Positions 1 to 7,939 of a DNA stretch of 64,000 bases are shown here, piece by piece. The stretch comes from Sphingomonadales bacterium (GTDB taxonomy: Bacteria; Pseudomonadota; Alphaproteobacteria; Sphingomonadales; Sphingomonadaceae): contig JAIXQM010000194.1 in NCBI GenBank assembly GCA_027485735.1, positions 94,395 through 158,394 of the forward strand, read 5' to 3'. The position numbers and the translations under genes were made by a program. Every line of letters starts with the position of its first letter. The first letter of the stretch is position 1. The notes below the pieces were generated by a model. It searched no databases. It was not told the origin of the DNA and saw only the letters and a program-made list of their open reading frames with translations.

Positions 1-317
1 CTTTCCTCGTTCAGCATTGCCAGCCAACTCGGCTTTGACCAGTTCCAATAGGGTTGGCCGTGACGATCAACGATCGCGAGAATCCGGGCGACGCCCTGCA
101 TGGTGTTCGACGGTGAGATGCCGCCTCGAGCAGCAACCGCGAACAGCGGTGCCACGAGGCGCGGGGCGGTCAGCAGCAGTTGATCGAAATCGGATCTTGC
201 TGACCGGCCTTTGATCGCCTGTCGCTCAGTCGCGCTGAGCTCTCCCGACATGTCGTAACGGGCGAGGTCAAATGTCGCATAGGTTATGCCCTCCAAGACT
301 GGTGTCCGGTCAGCCAC
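1..317 (-). CDS. Probable second gene of a recombinase cluster (partial, runs off left edge)
   Basis: An open frame runs from a GTG at 317 to the left edge without a stop, giving about 105 residues of N-terminal sequence. The GTG overlaps the stop of the upstream tyrosine recombinase (its TGA is at 312-310), so the two are translationally coupled. Three overlapping tyrosine-recombinase genes in a row are the hallmark of RIT (recombinase-in-trio) elements, and overlapping pairs occur in Tn554-like elements. The N-terminal part visible here carries no catalytic residues (R-HxxR-Y lie in the C-terminal half of such enzymes), so the assignment rests on context only. Readable pieces include GELSATERQAIKGR and YWNWSKPSWLAML. 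Confidence 0.5.
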   Translation of the reverse strand, partial: MADRTPVLEGITYATFDLARYDMSGELSATERQAIKGRSARSDFDQLLLTAPRLVAPLFAVAARGGISPSNTMQGVARILAIVDRHGQPYWNWSKPSWLAMLNEE

Positions 318-1341
318 TATTACCTCCGAAGAGCTCGGAGCCGATACGCGCATCGATATGCGTGATGGATCCCGCCATTCGCGCAGAAAGATCGCTGCCC
401 GACAGGTGCAAGTATACCAGCGTCGTCCTGGGGTCGCGATGGCCAGCGTACGTAGCGAGCTCGTGCAGTTTCCAGCCTGAACGGGCGAGATGGGTCAATC
501 GCAGGTGTCGCAGGCTATGGGTGCTGAACTCGGAAACGCCCGCTGTCGCGGCCCAGTGCTCGACGGTCTTGCTCCACGACCATTTGGTGAGCGGCTGCCC
601 GTAATTGCGGTCAGATTCGGACCGAAACAGCGGGCCGGTGCCCGCGGCGACGGCGCGAAGATCCTGGAGATGCCGTGCGAGAACCGATGCGATGGCGGGA
701 CTATAGCAGACCACCCGGCTGCGCCTTCCCTTCGTCGTCTCCGCGCGCAACGTCATCAACCTGTGCGCAAAATCAAGGTCATCGACGCGCAGCGCAATGA
801 GTTCGGAGCGGCGGAGGGCGCCAAAGTACCCAAGGGCGAGCATAAGCCGATTGCGCACCGTATCGGCAGCTGCCGCCCTCAAGATAGACAGCCACTCATC
901 CTCGGTTGGCAAATGGGGCAGCTTGATCAGCCGCGGCACCAGCCCGCGCGTGAAGCCGGCATGGTCAGGGACACGGCGGAGCGTCGATGTTTGCCCGCGA
1001 GGGACAGGATTTCGGGAACACAGCCCTTGATAGGTCAGGTGATCGTACCAGAGCCTGATGGCGGTCAGCCGTTGATGGAGGGTCGAATTCGCGACGGCGG
1101 TCGGGCTGCCGGGGAGGAGGTGGCGAATATAAAGGGAAACGTCTTCGAGCGTCGCCGCCTCGGCGGCGACGCTCGAAGACGTGCAGAACGCCAGGTAATG
1201 CGTCACCCCGCGCCCGTAAGCGTCTAGCGTTGCCGGCGATCGGCCAAGGTTGCCAAGCAACTGCAGCCATTCATCGACCAGCGGATACTGGTTCAGGGCG
1301 GTCTGCAATGATGTTGCCCGGCGCATTGGCGGGTGCTCCAT
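310..1341 (-). CDS. Tyrosine recombinase / integrase
   Basis: A 343-residue site-specific recombinase of the phage-integrase family, which breaks and rejoins DNA through a 3'-phosphotyrosine intermediate. The N-terminal half has a SAM-like core-binding domain (around LGNLGRSPATLDAYGRGV). The catalytic half shows the first arginine in GALRRSELIAL, the HxxR box in THSLRHLRLTHL, and a C-terminal GH...Y in YAGHRDPRTTLVYLHL, so the active site is complete. It is the first gene of an overlapping set that continues off the left edge. About 45 bp upstream of its start lies the broken end of umuC, so this gene appears to mark the right end of an element inserted into umuC. The exact element boundary cannot be fixed without the uninterrupted target. 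Confidence 0.85.
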   Translation of the reverse strand: MEHPPMRRATSLQTALNQYPLVDEWLQLLGNLGRSPATLDAYGRGVTHYLAFCTSSSVAAEAATLEDVSLYIRHLLPGSPTAVANSTLHQRLTAIRLWYDHLTYQGLCSRNPVPRGQTSTLRRVPDHAGFTRGLVPRLIKLPHLPTEDEWLSILRAAAADTVRNRLMLALGYFGALRRSELIALRVDDLDFAHRLMTLRAETTKGRRSRVVCYSPAIASVLARHLQDLRAVAAGTGPLFRSESDRNYGQPLTKWSWSKTVEHWAATAGVSEFSTHSLRHLRLTHLARSGWKLHELATYAGHRDPRTTLVYLHLSGSDLSARMAGSITHIDARIGSELFGGNSG

Positions 1342-1384
1342 CTCGCCAGCATTCTACCGGAGAACGGGCATTCCACCTAACTTA

Positions 1385-1624
1385 CTAGAGCGTGTAGTTT
1401 GATGACAGCACTCGGATGCCGTGGCGCTCGATCTTGTCGCGGATCAAATGGACCGGATCGCCCATTTTTATGCCAAGCGCTTTTGCCTCGGCCGAGCGCG
1501 CGACAGCGCAGCCATCGTTGTTCGACAGGACGATGACCGGCACGCCGACAAGCCGGCTATCGAAGGCCCGCTCGCACGAGACGTAATAGTTGTTGCAGTC
1601 GATGAGGGCGATGGGTGTCGGCAT
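1385..1624 (-). pseudogene. umuC: umuC, 5' fragment of the DNA polymerase V catalytic subunit, disrupted
   Basis: The 79 residues match the start of Y-family polymerase V (UmuC). They begin with [16 protein letters not shown], which holds the first metal-binding aspartate and the YYVSCER signature, then continue with VLSNNDGC. Full UmuC is about 420 residues; here the frame ends at SSNYTL, where the family normally continues with Y(G)DMS. The stop arises at the junction with the recombinase element. The start ATG overlaps the umuD stop (ATGA), the normal umuDC arrangement. The remainder of umuC should lie beyond the element, outside this window. The fragment cannot encode an active polymerase. 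Confidence 0.8.
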
Positions 1625-2046
1625 CAGTACCGCCGCGCCAGGCCAACAACGACGCCCCAGATCTCGACATTCTCATCGACGATGGTCTCGCCATAGCCTT
1701 CGGCCTCGGCGATCAGCCACAACCGGTCCCCTGCCCTTTTCAGCCGCTTCAGGGTGCGATCGCCGTGGACAAGCGCCACGACGATGTGCCCGGGGCGCGG
1801 CTTCTTCGCCCGGCTAACGACAATCAGATCGCCGTCGTTGATGCCAGCGCCAGCCATCGAAGTGCCATCGACCCGCATGACATAGCTTGCCGCCGGTTGT
1901 TCGATCAGCCAGGTGCCGAGATCGATCGGTTCCTCGATGTCGTCTGCCGCCGGCGACGGAAAGCCGGCCGGCGTGGAACAGAGCAGCATCCGGGCTTCGA
2001 GCGGAATGATCTCGAACGGCAAATCGTGAAGGAGAAGTGCGGGCAT
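1624..2046 (-). CDS. umuD: UmuD, SOS-induced S24 self-cleaving accessory subunit of polymerase V
   Basis: A 140-residue protein of the LexA/UmuD family. The self-cleavage site is visible near the N-terminus as AGFPSPA (between A and G), the nucleophile serine lies in [11 protein letters not shown], and the general-base lysine in GDRTLKRL. After RecA* contact UmuD cuts itself and UmuD'2 would join UmuC for lesion bypass. The ATG at 2046 was chosen because it gives the normal length and places the cleavage site about 25 residues in; the frame is open further upstream, but that part is not UmuD-like. A LexA box lies 53 bp upstream. Its partner umuC is interrupted, so this UmuD has no functional partner inside the window. 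Confidence 0.85.
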   Translation of the reverse strand: MPALLLHDLPFEIIPLEARMLLCSTPAGFPSPAADDIEEPIDLGTWLIEQPAASYVMRVDGTSMAGAGINDGDLIVVSRAKKPRPGHIVVALVHGDRTLKRLKRAGDRLWLIAEAEGYGETIVDENVEIWGVVVGLARRY

Positions 2047-2098
2047 CAGGTTCTGCAAAGGTCTCGAATCGGGTTGACGCGGCAATGTGCGTCGATAA

Positions 2099-2113
2099 GA
2101 ACAAATAAGGAAC
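2099..2113 (-). promoter_or_regulatory. LexA (SOS) box upstream of umuD
   Basis: Read on the minus strand the site is GTTCCTTATTTGTTC, a perfect match to the alphaproteobacterial LexA operator GTTC-N7-GTTC. It ends 53 bp before the umuD start codon, where an operator covering a promoter would be expected. This points to repression by the host LexA and induction by DNA damage. The N7 spacer is AT-rich, as is common for these boxes. Confidence 0.8.
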
Positions 2114-2654
2114 ATGAATCTCGTGGCCGCGCTGCATTGCCCCAACTCAAAGGCTAGGTCTGGTTCGAATTCGGCCTCATGGAGCGCTATATTCGATGCT
2201 GTGCCCAAGCCCTTACGACAAGCTGCTTTCAAGCCAACATGGACGAGGTCCCGCTTGAGCTGATACTCGTCAGCCGAACCGGCGAAGCCCGCGCTGCTCT
2301 CCCGGACGTTGCATCGGTCGAGCAGACCCCAGCAAACCTTCGCGCCTTTGATGCTCCTCACCATCGGCTACCATGACATCAAGGAGGTTCTCACTGCCCC
2401 TGCCCGCGATATAATTGCCGAACTGAAAGGCGGCGCTGGCCAGCGCTGATGGCCACCGGGACATGCACACGCTGCTGGAACGGCGGCTCCTCGGCATCTC
2501 AGGAGAACGGCATCGATTTTGTCAGGATATCGAGACGCAACCAGAAACCTATGCAGGCCGTTGCCAGCCTACTTGATCCCTGAACAACTTGAACGTTGCC
2601 AACTGAACGCTTTTTGTGCAGATATCACTCAAATAGCTTCAGGCGGGCAATTTG
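2114..2654. other. Intergenic region between umuD and parA
   Basis: About 540 bp with no gene I can support. Short open frames on both strands match nothing I recognise. The last 60 bp before parA are AT-richer and contain two similar pieces (TGAACGTTGC and TGAACGCTTT around 2588-2613), which could be part of the par promoter or operator. The rest may be a decayed gene. Confidence 0.4.
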
Positions 2655-3866
2655 ATGGCAAAAAGCGTCACTAAGCGTTCAGAAGTCGAAATTGTCAGTC
2701 AGTTGGCGGTCTCGGGCGAGCGTATGATTGAACGCTTGCGGCGAAAGTCGTTTTTGCCAGAACGCAGGAAAGAACTCCACCTCCGGTTTGGGATCGCCGA
2801 AATTGCAGCGATGCTCGGTTGCTCGACGAATCGGATCCGACAGGCGGAGGAGGACGGTCGCCTCCCCTCCCCTGCTTTTGACGAAGCCGGCCGTCGCCTT
2901 GGTTACGACGTGGCTGCCATGCTTCGAATGCGGGAAGTCCTCGGCGCCAGCCCGAGACGTGCCGATGGCGACGAGCCTGCCATAATCGCCGTCCAGAACT
3001 TCAAAGGGGGTGTTGGCAAATCAACCGTGACGACCCACCTGGCGCACTATCTGGCTATCCAGGGTTACCGAGTCCTCGTGGTCGATTGCGATAGCCAGGC
3101 CACCACGACGACCTTGTTCGGTTTCAATCCGCATTTTGATGTTGAGCGTGAACAGACGCTCTACCCGTATCTATCAATCGATCCCACACAAGCCGATCTG
3201 CTCTATGCAGTTCAACCGACTCCTTGGCCCAACGTTGACCTGATTCCATCATGCCTTGAGCTGTTCGACGTCGAGTATGAACTCGCTGCGGCCGGCAGCG
3301 ATGGTCAGAACGTGCTTGCGGCGCGGTTTCGCAAGCTAAAACAAGGGCTTCGAGACCTAGCCCGCAGCTATGATGTGGTAATTCTAGACCCTCCTCCAGC
3401 ACTTGGCACAATCAGCCTTGCGGTTATGCAGGCGGCAAATGCTCTCATTGTGCCGTTGGCGGCAACTACACCGGACTTTTGCTCCACCGTGCAGTTTCTC
3501 AGCATGATGGATCAAGTGCTTGCGCAGCTCGAGCAAGCAGGGATCAGTGTCGATTACGGCTTTGTCCGGCTGTTGTGCTCTCGGCACGACACGAGCAATC
3601 CTTCCGAGTCAATGGTCATCCGAATCATGGAAGAGGCTTTTGGCGCCTCGCTTCTTCCTGTGGCCGTTCTCGACTCTGCCGAGATCAGTCATGCTTCGTT
3701 GCGCATGATGACGGTGTTCGAACTCAACAAGCCGATCGGGACCGCCCGCACCCACAAGCGCTGTAAGCAGAACCTGGAGGAAGCCCTCGGACAAGTGGAA
3801 CAATTGCTAAGGCGGGGCTGGCATCGCGCTCACCCGGCTATCGAGGATCTTGCTGATGTCGCGTAA
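2655..3866 (+). CDS. parA: ParA-type plasmid partition ATPase (type Ia, with N-terminal HTH)
   Basis: A 403-residue Walker-type partition ATPase. An N-terminal MerR-like helix-turn-helix segment spans about residues 45-72 (IAEIAAMLGCSTNRIRQ). It is followed by the deviant Walker A KGGVGKST near residue 117 (with the signature first lysine), VVDCDSQATTT, and the Walker B-like VVILDPPPALGT. The long N-terminus with HTH marks type Ia ParA, which both moves plasmid DNA and represses its own operon. ATG 2655 was chosen; a TTG lies immediately before it. The reading frame overlaps parB by 11 bp, and parB in turn overlaps repA, so partition and replication genes form one transcript, as in many alphaproteobacterial plasmids with a RepA of this kind. 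Confidence 0.9.
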   Translation: MAKSVTKRSEVEIVSQLAVSGERMIERLRRKSFLPERRKELHLRFGIAEIAAMLGCSTNRIRQAEEDGRLPSPAFDEAGRRLGYDVAAMLRMREVLGASPRRADGDEPAIIAVQNFKGGVGKSTVTTHLAHYLAIQGYRVLVVDCDSQATTTTLFGFNPHFDVEREQTLYPYLSIDPTQADLLYAVQPTPWPNVDLIPSCLELFDVEYELAAAGSDGQNVLAARFRKLKQGLRDLARSYDVVILDPPPALGTISLAVMQAANALIVPLAATTPDFCSTVQFLSMMDQVLAQLEQAGISVDYGFVRLLCSRHDTSNPSESMVIRIMEEAFGASLLPVAVLDSAEISHASLRMMTVFELNKPIGTARTHKRCKQNLEEALGQVEQLLRRGWHRAHPAIEDLADVA

Positions 3867-4854
3867 GCAGGTCGACTATCTCGCTGGCCTCCTCAGTGAT
3901 GAAGGCGACGAGGCACCCTCCCCAGCACGCTCTCGCCGATCGCCGTTGCTTGAACGAGAATCAGCTCTTGCACGTGTGGCTTCAGGTGAAGTCCGTCAGG
4001 TTACCGAGCTTCGCATCGACCCAGCACGCTGTCGCATCTGGGCAGGCAATGGACGGGCTTACGAGCAACTGAACGCTGCGCGTTGCCAGGATCTTATTGA
4101 CAGCCTGATCGCTGAAGGTGGGCAAAAAGTCCCCGCAATAGTGCGCCGGGTGAAGGACGATCCGGCGGTTGATTTTGAGGTGTTGGCCGGCACGCGTCGG
4201 CACTGGTCGGTAAGCTGGCTGCGAGCACACAGCTATCCGGACATGGTGTTTGTTGTCCAAGTCGTCGAAATTGACGATGAGGCAGCGTTCCGGCTCGCGG
4301 ATTTGGAGAATCGCGCGCGTGCTGACATCTCTGATCTTGAGCGCGCGCGGAATTATCGTTGGGCGCTCGACGCCCATTATGGCGGCGTACAAGCAAGAAT
4401 GGCTGAGCGCCTCAAGCTGTCGAAGGGGTGGCTTTCCAAGCTTCTGACAATGGCCCTGCTCCCCGACCCTGTCGTTGCTGCGTTCGCTGACCCCGCTAGC
4501 ATTACAATCCGCGGGGGTTACGAGCTCGCTGCGAAATGCGCCGACGAAAACATGAAGGCGCTGGTCCTGCGCGAGGCCTCGCGGATCACCACAGAGCAGC
4601 ACCAGCGCGCCGAAGATGGCAACCCGCCGATCGAGCCAGGCGTCGTCGTTCGCCGGCTCCTAACCGCTGATGTCACACGTGTTGGGCCTCGCGGCGAGTC
4701 CGTGTTGGTTCTCGCTGCGAATGGCAAAGCCGCCATGACGCTTCAAGGCCGTCGCGGCAAGGTGATCACTTTGCGAGTGGACTTGGGCGCTGGTGTTGAT
4801 CGTGCAGCCCTGATTGAAGGCCTGTGCACGGCGATCCAGGATCAATCGTCATGA
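3856..4854 (+). CDS. parB: ParB-family partition protein
   Basis: A 332-residue centromere-binding protein. The ParB/Spo0J N-terminal domain is visible around RIDPARCRIWAGNGR...VPAIVRR, with the arginine-rich box written here as GTRRHW in place of the usual GERRxR; that box is part of the CTP-binding pocket. A helix-turn-helix follows (QARMAERLKLSKGWLSKLL), typical of parS recognition. It starts inside parA (11-bp overlap) and its TGA overlaps the repA ATG as ATGA. Two candidate parS palindromes lie immediately after its stop. It would load on parS, spread, and be moved by ParA at cell division. Confidence 0.88.
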   Translation: MSRKQVDYLAGLLSDEGDEAPSPARSRRSPLLERESALARVASGEVRQVTELRIDPARCRIWAGNGRAYEQLNAARCQDLIDSLIAEGGQKVPAIVRRVKDDPAVDFEVLAGTRRHWSVSWLRAHSYPDMVFVVQVVEIDDEAAFRLADLENRARADISDLERARNYRWALDAHYGGVQARMAERLKLSKGWLSKLLTMALLPDPVVAAFADPASITIRGGYELAAKCADENMKALVLREASRITTEQHQRAEDGNPPIEPGVVVRRLLTADVTRVGPRGESVLVLAANGKAAMTLQGRRGKVITLRVDLGAGVDRAALIEGLCTAIQDQSS

Positions 4855-6077
4855 GTTTCCCCGGGGAAACATTTGGGTCGGCGGCACCAGGTTTCCCCGG
4901 GGAAACATCTACCTCGCACGACGGCGAAATCGAACAGCTTGATCTTTTTCTACCTTACCTGTCCGACCTTTCACTGCGCGACCAGCGAGAAACGATGGAA
5001 CGCCCATTCTTCAGCCTGGCCAAGTCAAAACGGGTGAAGGCAATCGAATATGGCTCGCCCGACGGTAAAGTCTGGGTCCATGTTTCAGCCAATCCGCTCT
5101 ATGGAATGGCGACAATCTGGGACGCAGATATCCTGATCTTTTTCGCGAGTGTCATCAGCGACATGCGCCGCCGCGGGATAAATGAAATTCCACAGACACT
5201 GCATTTCATGCCCTATGACCTGTTGAAGGTTATTGGCCGACAAACGACCGGTCGGGCGTATCAGCTTCTCACTCAGTCGCTTGATCGCCTTCAGTCGACC
5301 ACGGTCAAGACAAACATTCGGGCGCCCAACAACCGCAGGGAAGCGACCTTCAGCTGGATTGATAGCTGGGAGCATCGCGTTGACCCCAAGACAGAGCGCG
5401 CGCGCGGAATGTCGGTGACACTCGCAAAATGGTTCCACGAAGGCCTCCTGATGGATGGCGGGGTGCTCGCGATTGACCGCGCATACTTTGATATTTCAGG
5501 TGGGCGCGAACGTTGGCTTTATCGCGTTGCCCGAAAACACGCCGGCGGGGCAGGGGAAAGTGGGTTTGCAATCAGCTTTCCCACCTTGTTCGAAAAGTCG
5601 GGCGCCGAGGGTCCATACCGCCGATTCAAGTTCGAGCTGCTTGCGATCGCCAAGAATGATCAACTGCCAGGCTTTACGCTCGTGGTTGAACAGGGGAAAG
5701 CGGAGCCTGTGCTTCGGATGCGTCGTCGTGGGACGGGCGCGGTGACGGCAGGAGCATCAGCCCCCAATGATGTCGGTCATCGTGACGTAAGGCCCGTACC
5801 CAAACTTTCCGTGCCTAAGCAATCTTCGCTATCGCCTCGTCGCCGAGAGCCTCAGGTTAGCTGTAACGAACAAGAAGCACCGGAAGCAAAGACGCTGGGT
5901 GACATTCTTGCCGGGATCGGCTCGCGATTTCCCGGGTGGGATCAGCAGCATCTCCGGGAAGAGTTTGATGCATGGATCGCTGCTGATCCGAGCCGGATGC
6001 CGCACGACTATGCAAGAGCATTCGAAGGCTTTGTGAAACGCCACCACGAGCGAAACAAGCACCTGCTTCGCGGCTAG
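4851..6077 (+). CDS. repA: Plasmid replication initiator RepA (RPA family)
   Basis: A 408-residue initiator of the RPA family (replication initiator protein A) found on alphaproteobacterial plasmids. Recognisable core segments are LDLFLPYLSDLSLRDQRETM, RPFFSLAKSKR and ANPLYGMATIWDADILIF, followed by a winged-helix region (PYDLLKVIGRQTTGRAYQLL) that should bind the iterons. The ATG at 4851 overlaps the parB stop. The first 20 codons carry two exact copies of a 16-bp palindrome, so the protein starts with a duplicated FPGET peptide that probably has no protein role. The iteron array begins directly after the stop codon. A less conserved tail (about residues 290-350) separates the core from a C-terminal helical segment. 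Confidence 0.88.
   Translation: MSFPGETFGSAAPGFPGETSTSHDGEIEQLDLFLPYLSDLSLRDQRETMERPFFSLAKSKRVKAIEYGSPDGKVWVHVSANPLYGMATIWDADILIFFASVISDMRRRGINEIPQTLHFMPYDLLKVIGRQTTGRAYQLLTQSLDRLQSTTVKTNIRAPNNRREATFSWIDSWEHRVDPKTERARGMSVTLAKWFHEGLLMDGGVLAIDRAYFDISGGRERWLYRVARKHAGGAGESGFAISFPTLFEKSGAEGPYRRFKFELLAIAKNDQLPGFTLVVEQGKAEPVLRMRRRGTGAVTAGASAPNDVGHRDVRPVPKLSVPKQSSLSPRRREPQVSCNEQEAPEAKTLGDILAGIGSRFPGWDQQHLREEFDAWIAADPSRMPHDYARAFEGFVKRHHERNKHLLRG
4855..4870. promoter_or_regulatory. Candidate parS site 1
   Basis: GTTTCCCCGGGGAAAC is a perfect 16-bp palindrome beginning two bases after the repA start codon. The outer GTTTC...GAAAC half-sites are those of the well-known parS sequence recognised by ParB proteins; the centre (CCCGGG) differs from the chromosomal form. 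Position next to parB and exact duplication support a partition-site role. Confidence 0.65.
4891..4906. promoter_or_regulatory. Candidate parS site 2
   Basis: A second exact copy of the 16-bp palindrome at 4855, 36 bp further on and in the same reading frame. It encodes a second FPGET peptide. The 12-codon spacing keeps the repA frame intact. Confidence 0.65.
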
Positions 6078-6084
6078 GCTCCGG

Positions 6085-6100
6085 TGTTCCCGAAGTGTCG
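6085..6100 (-). repeat. Inverted iteron copy
   Basis: On the minus strand this reads CGACACTTCGGGAACA, matching 15 of 16 bases of the iteron consensus. It is about 160 bp from the direct array and 8 bp after the repA stop. A single inverted copy near the initiator gene can act in autoregulation or in pairing of origins by RepA. Confidence 0.7.
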
Positions 6101-6240
6101 AGACCCGCCGTTCTATCCCCTTCATTCGAATCGCTAGCGTTTCCGTCGCGGTGCCGGCATCGGTGATGGATCGGCAACTGCCCTCCAAAAACATGAGTCA
6201 TTTCCAGTGCCTTGGCTAGATCCATGGACCTTGCTCACGG

Positions 6241-6249
6241 CTATCCACA
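6241..6249 (+). promoter_or_regulatory. DnaA-box-like site
   Basis: CTATCCACA differs at one base from the DnaA box TTATCCACA. It sits 10 bp before the first direct iteron, a usual place for host DnaA to assist RepA. Confidence 0.55.
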
Positions 6250-6258
6250 TTTATGAAG

Positions 6259-6362
6259 CGACACTTCGGGAACGGGTTTCGATACACCAGGAACGGTCTG
6301 CCGACACATCAGGAACGCCCAGACCGACACTTCGGGAACGGAAACCCGACACTTCGAGAACG
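6259..6362 (+). repeat. Array of five direct iterons
   Basis: Five 16-bp units start at 6259, 6280, 6302, 6325 and 6347. Units 1 and 4 are CGACACTTCGGGAACG; units 2, 3 and 5 differ by one to four bases. The start-to-start distance is 21-23 bp, about two helical turns, so RepA would bind on one face of the DNA. Confidence 0.8.
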
Positions 6363-6505
6363 CCAACTAGAAAATTGAGTATGTGATTCAATTCCCTATG
6401 CCAAGTCGACTGCCTCTTAACTCAATAACTCAAGGAATAAACATCTAACCGCCATGATGTTTCTCTTCGAGAATCTGAATGAGGTAGAAGGGATTGGCTA
6501 TTGGC

Positions 6506-7636
6506 TTACAACGAAACTCTCCGTCGCAACCGGGCAACAGCCCCCGACCGAGCCGCCAGCGCCTCGGCATAGCGGGTAGGCATCGCAGGCGAGCTCCAGT
6601 CCGCGGCCTGACAGATTGCCGCCAAGCCTTCGCCCGCTGCGGTGAGGTCCTGCGCAAAGCCTACTCGCAAACTGTGTCCCGATAGCCCCCGGCACTGATC
6701 GTCAATCGCAGCGTCGTCGAGTTCGGGTTGCAGCAATTTGAGGCCGCGCCGCGCAATCCGCAGCAGCACGTCGCGGATACCATCGTCCGACAGCCTGCTA
6801 CCGACCCGCCCGAACCGGTCAACCGACGCTAACAGCGGCGCATCCGGGGGCAGGGGGCTGCCCGCTGCTGTTTCCCTGATTGCGAGCCAGGCGGCGATCG
6901 CCGTCATGGCATCAGGGCTCAGATACTTGACGCGGCCCTCGCCCGACTGGTCGGTCTTGGAGCGGCGGATCAGCATCGTCCCCGAACCGTCGCCGGCCGC
7001 AGTGACATCGCCGATGTTCATTGCGGCGTATTCCGAACGACGCCGGCCGAGGTCGGTCCCGAGTAGCAGCAGCACGGCGTCACGAGCGCCTGCGGCTGTC
7101 GTGGTGTCGAGTGTGGTGAGCAGTGCCATCACCGAGAGCGGCAGCGGCTCGTCTCCTATAATGTCTCCCACCTCGCCCTTCAGCCGAAGCGGCAGTGCCT
7201 GGCGACGGCGACTGCGGCCACCCAGACCTTCCTCTCGACGTATTCCCTTCATCTCGCCGGTGACAACGCGGTCGCGGGTCGGGGAGGGGAGGCCGGCAAG
7301 GTCGTGGAGGATGGAAATGCTCGCCAAATGCCTGGCAATCGACGATGCCTTAAGCCCGGCACGCGCCTGCGTCCGTGCAAAATCCCGCACATCGATGGCG
7401 CCGGCGGGGATCATCGGTTGTCCACGCCCGCGACGGAACGCGCCCCAGGCGCGCATGTCAGCAGCAAATGCGCGTTTCGTGTTGGCAGCGGCGCCATACC
7501 ACCAGGCTTCGAAGCGGTCGTAGGTGGTTGGGCCAATGGCGGGACCGTCGCCGGCAAGCAGGTCGATCAGCGCCTGGCGGTCAGTTGAAGGGGCGTCGAG
7601 GACACGCGTGCCGGAACGGGGCAGGGGACTCGTCAT
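6506..7636 (-). CDS. Tyrosine recombinase / plasmid integrase
   Basis: A 376-residue phage-integrase-family recombinase. It has a SAM-like N-terminal domain (around NTKRAFAADMRAWGAF), the first catalytic arginine in GTDLGRRRSEYAAM, the HxxR box in GHSLRVGFAQDL, and a C-terminal active region ADWSSPAMPTRYAEAL containing the probable nucleophile tyrosine. It is unrelated in detail to the recombinase at the left edge. It lies directly beyond the origin, where plasmids often keep a resolution system for multimers, so multimer resolution is one possible job; integration of an accessory segment is the other. Confidence 0.85.
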   Translation of the reverse strand: MTSPLPRSGTRVLDAPSTDRQALIDLLAGDGPAIGPTTYDRFEAWWYGAAANTKRAFAADMRAWGAFRRGRGQPMIPAGAIDVRDFARTQARAGLKASSIARHLASISILHDLAGLPSPTRDRVVTGEMKGIRREEGLGGRSRRRQALPLRLKGEVGDIIGDEPLPLSVMALLTTLDTTTAAGARDAVLLLLGTDLGRRRSEYAAMNIGDVTAAGDGSGTMLIRRSKTDQSGEGRVKYLSPDAMTAIAAWLAIRETAAGSPLPPDAPLLASVDRFGRVGSRLSDDGIRDVLLRIARRGLKLLQPELDDAAIDDQCRGLSGHSLRVGFAQDLTAAGEGLAAICQAADWSSPAMPTRYAEALAARSGAVARLRRRVSL

Positions 7637-7939
7637 TGCCCAAATCGAGCCGTTGAGCGCTCAGCGCGGCCCGCAGGCACCTTCGAAGGGGCCGGGAGCA
7701 GCAATGTGCCGTAAACTCTCGCTTCCGCGCTGTACGGCCATCCTGACGGGCTCGATTTCAGAATTCTGGTCACGAACACGACCTTACCGGTGCTTCTCGG
7801 GCGTTTCAAGCTTCTGATAACTGCAATTATCACGAGTGTAAAATTCGCCGGCCTTAGGACAGCTTTTGAGCGAAAAACGCAGCTTTGTAAGATCGTCGTT
7901 TTTGCTTGCGTCAAATACACTTTCGCGCAATCTACTGCG
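7637..7939. other. Divergent intergenic region
   Basis: About 300 bp between the divergent recombinase and the next plus-strand gene. It must hold both promoters. The part after 7800 is AT-richer than its surroundings. The open frame of the next gene extends back through it, but the composition and lack of a ribosome site argue that this is not coding. Confidence 0.4.

Larger units (their letters stand above)
6078..6505. other. oriV: Putative replication origin (oriV)
   Basis: This non-coding stretch downstream of repA has the standard parts of an iteron origin: an inverted iteron copy at 6085-6100, a DnaA-box-like sequence at 6241-6249, five direct iterons at 6259-6362, and then an AT-rich run (about 6363-6450) that could be the unwinding element. 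All parts lie within 430 bp and adjoin the initiator gene. Confidence 0.75.

Noticed and set aside
6259..6362. Short repeated units that could be taken for a CRISPR array
   Set aside because: Units are only 16 bp with 5-7 bp spacers at helical spacing and lie next to a replication initiator; they are iterons. No cas genes are present.
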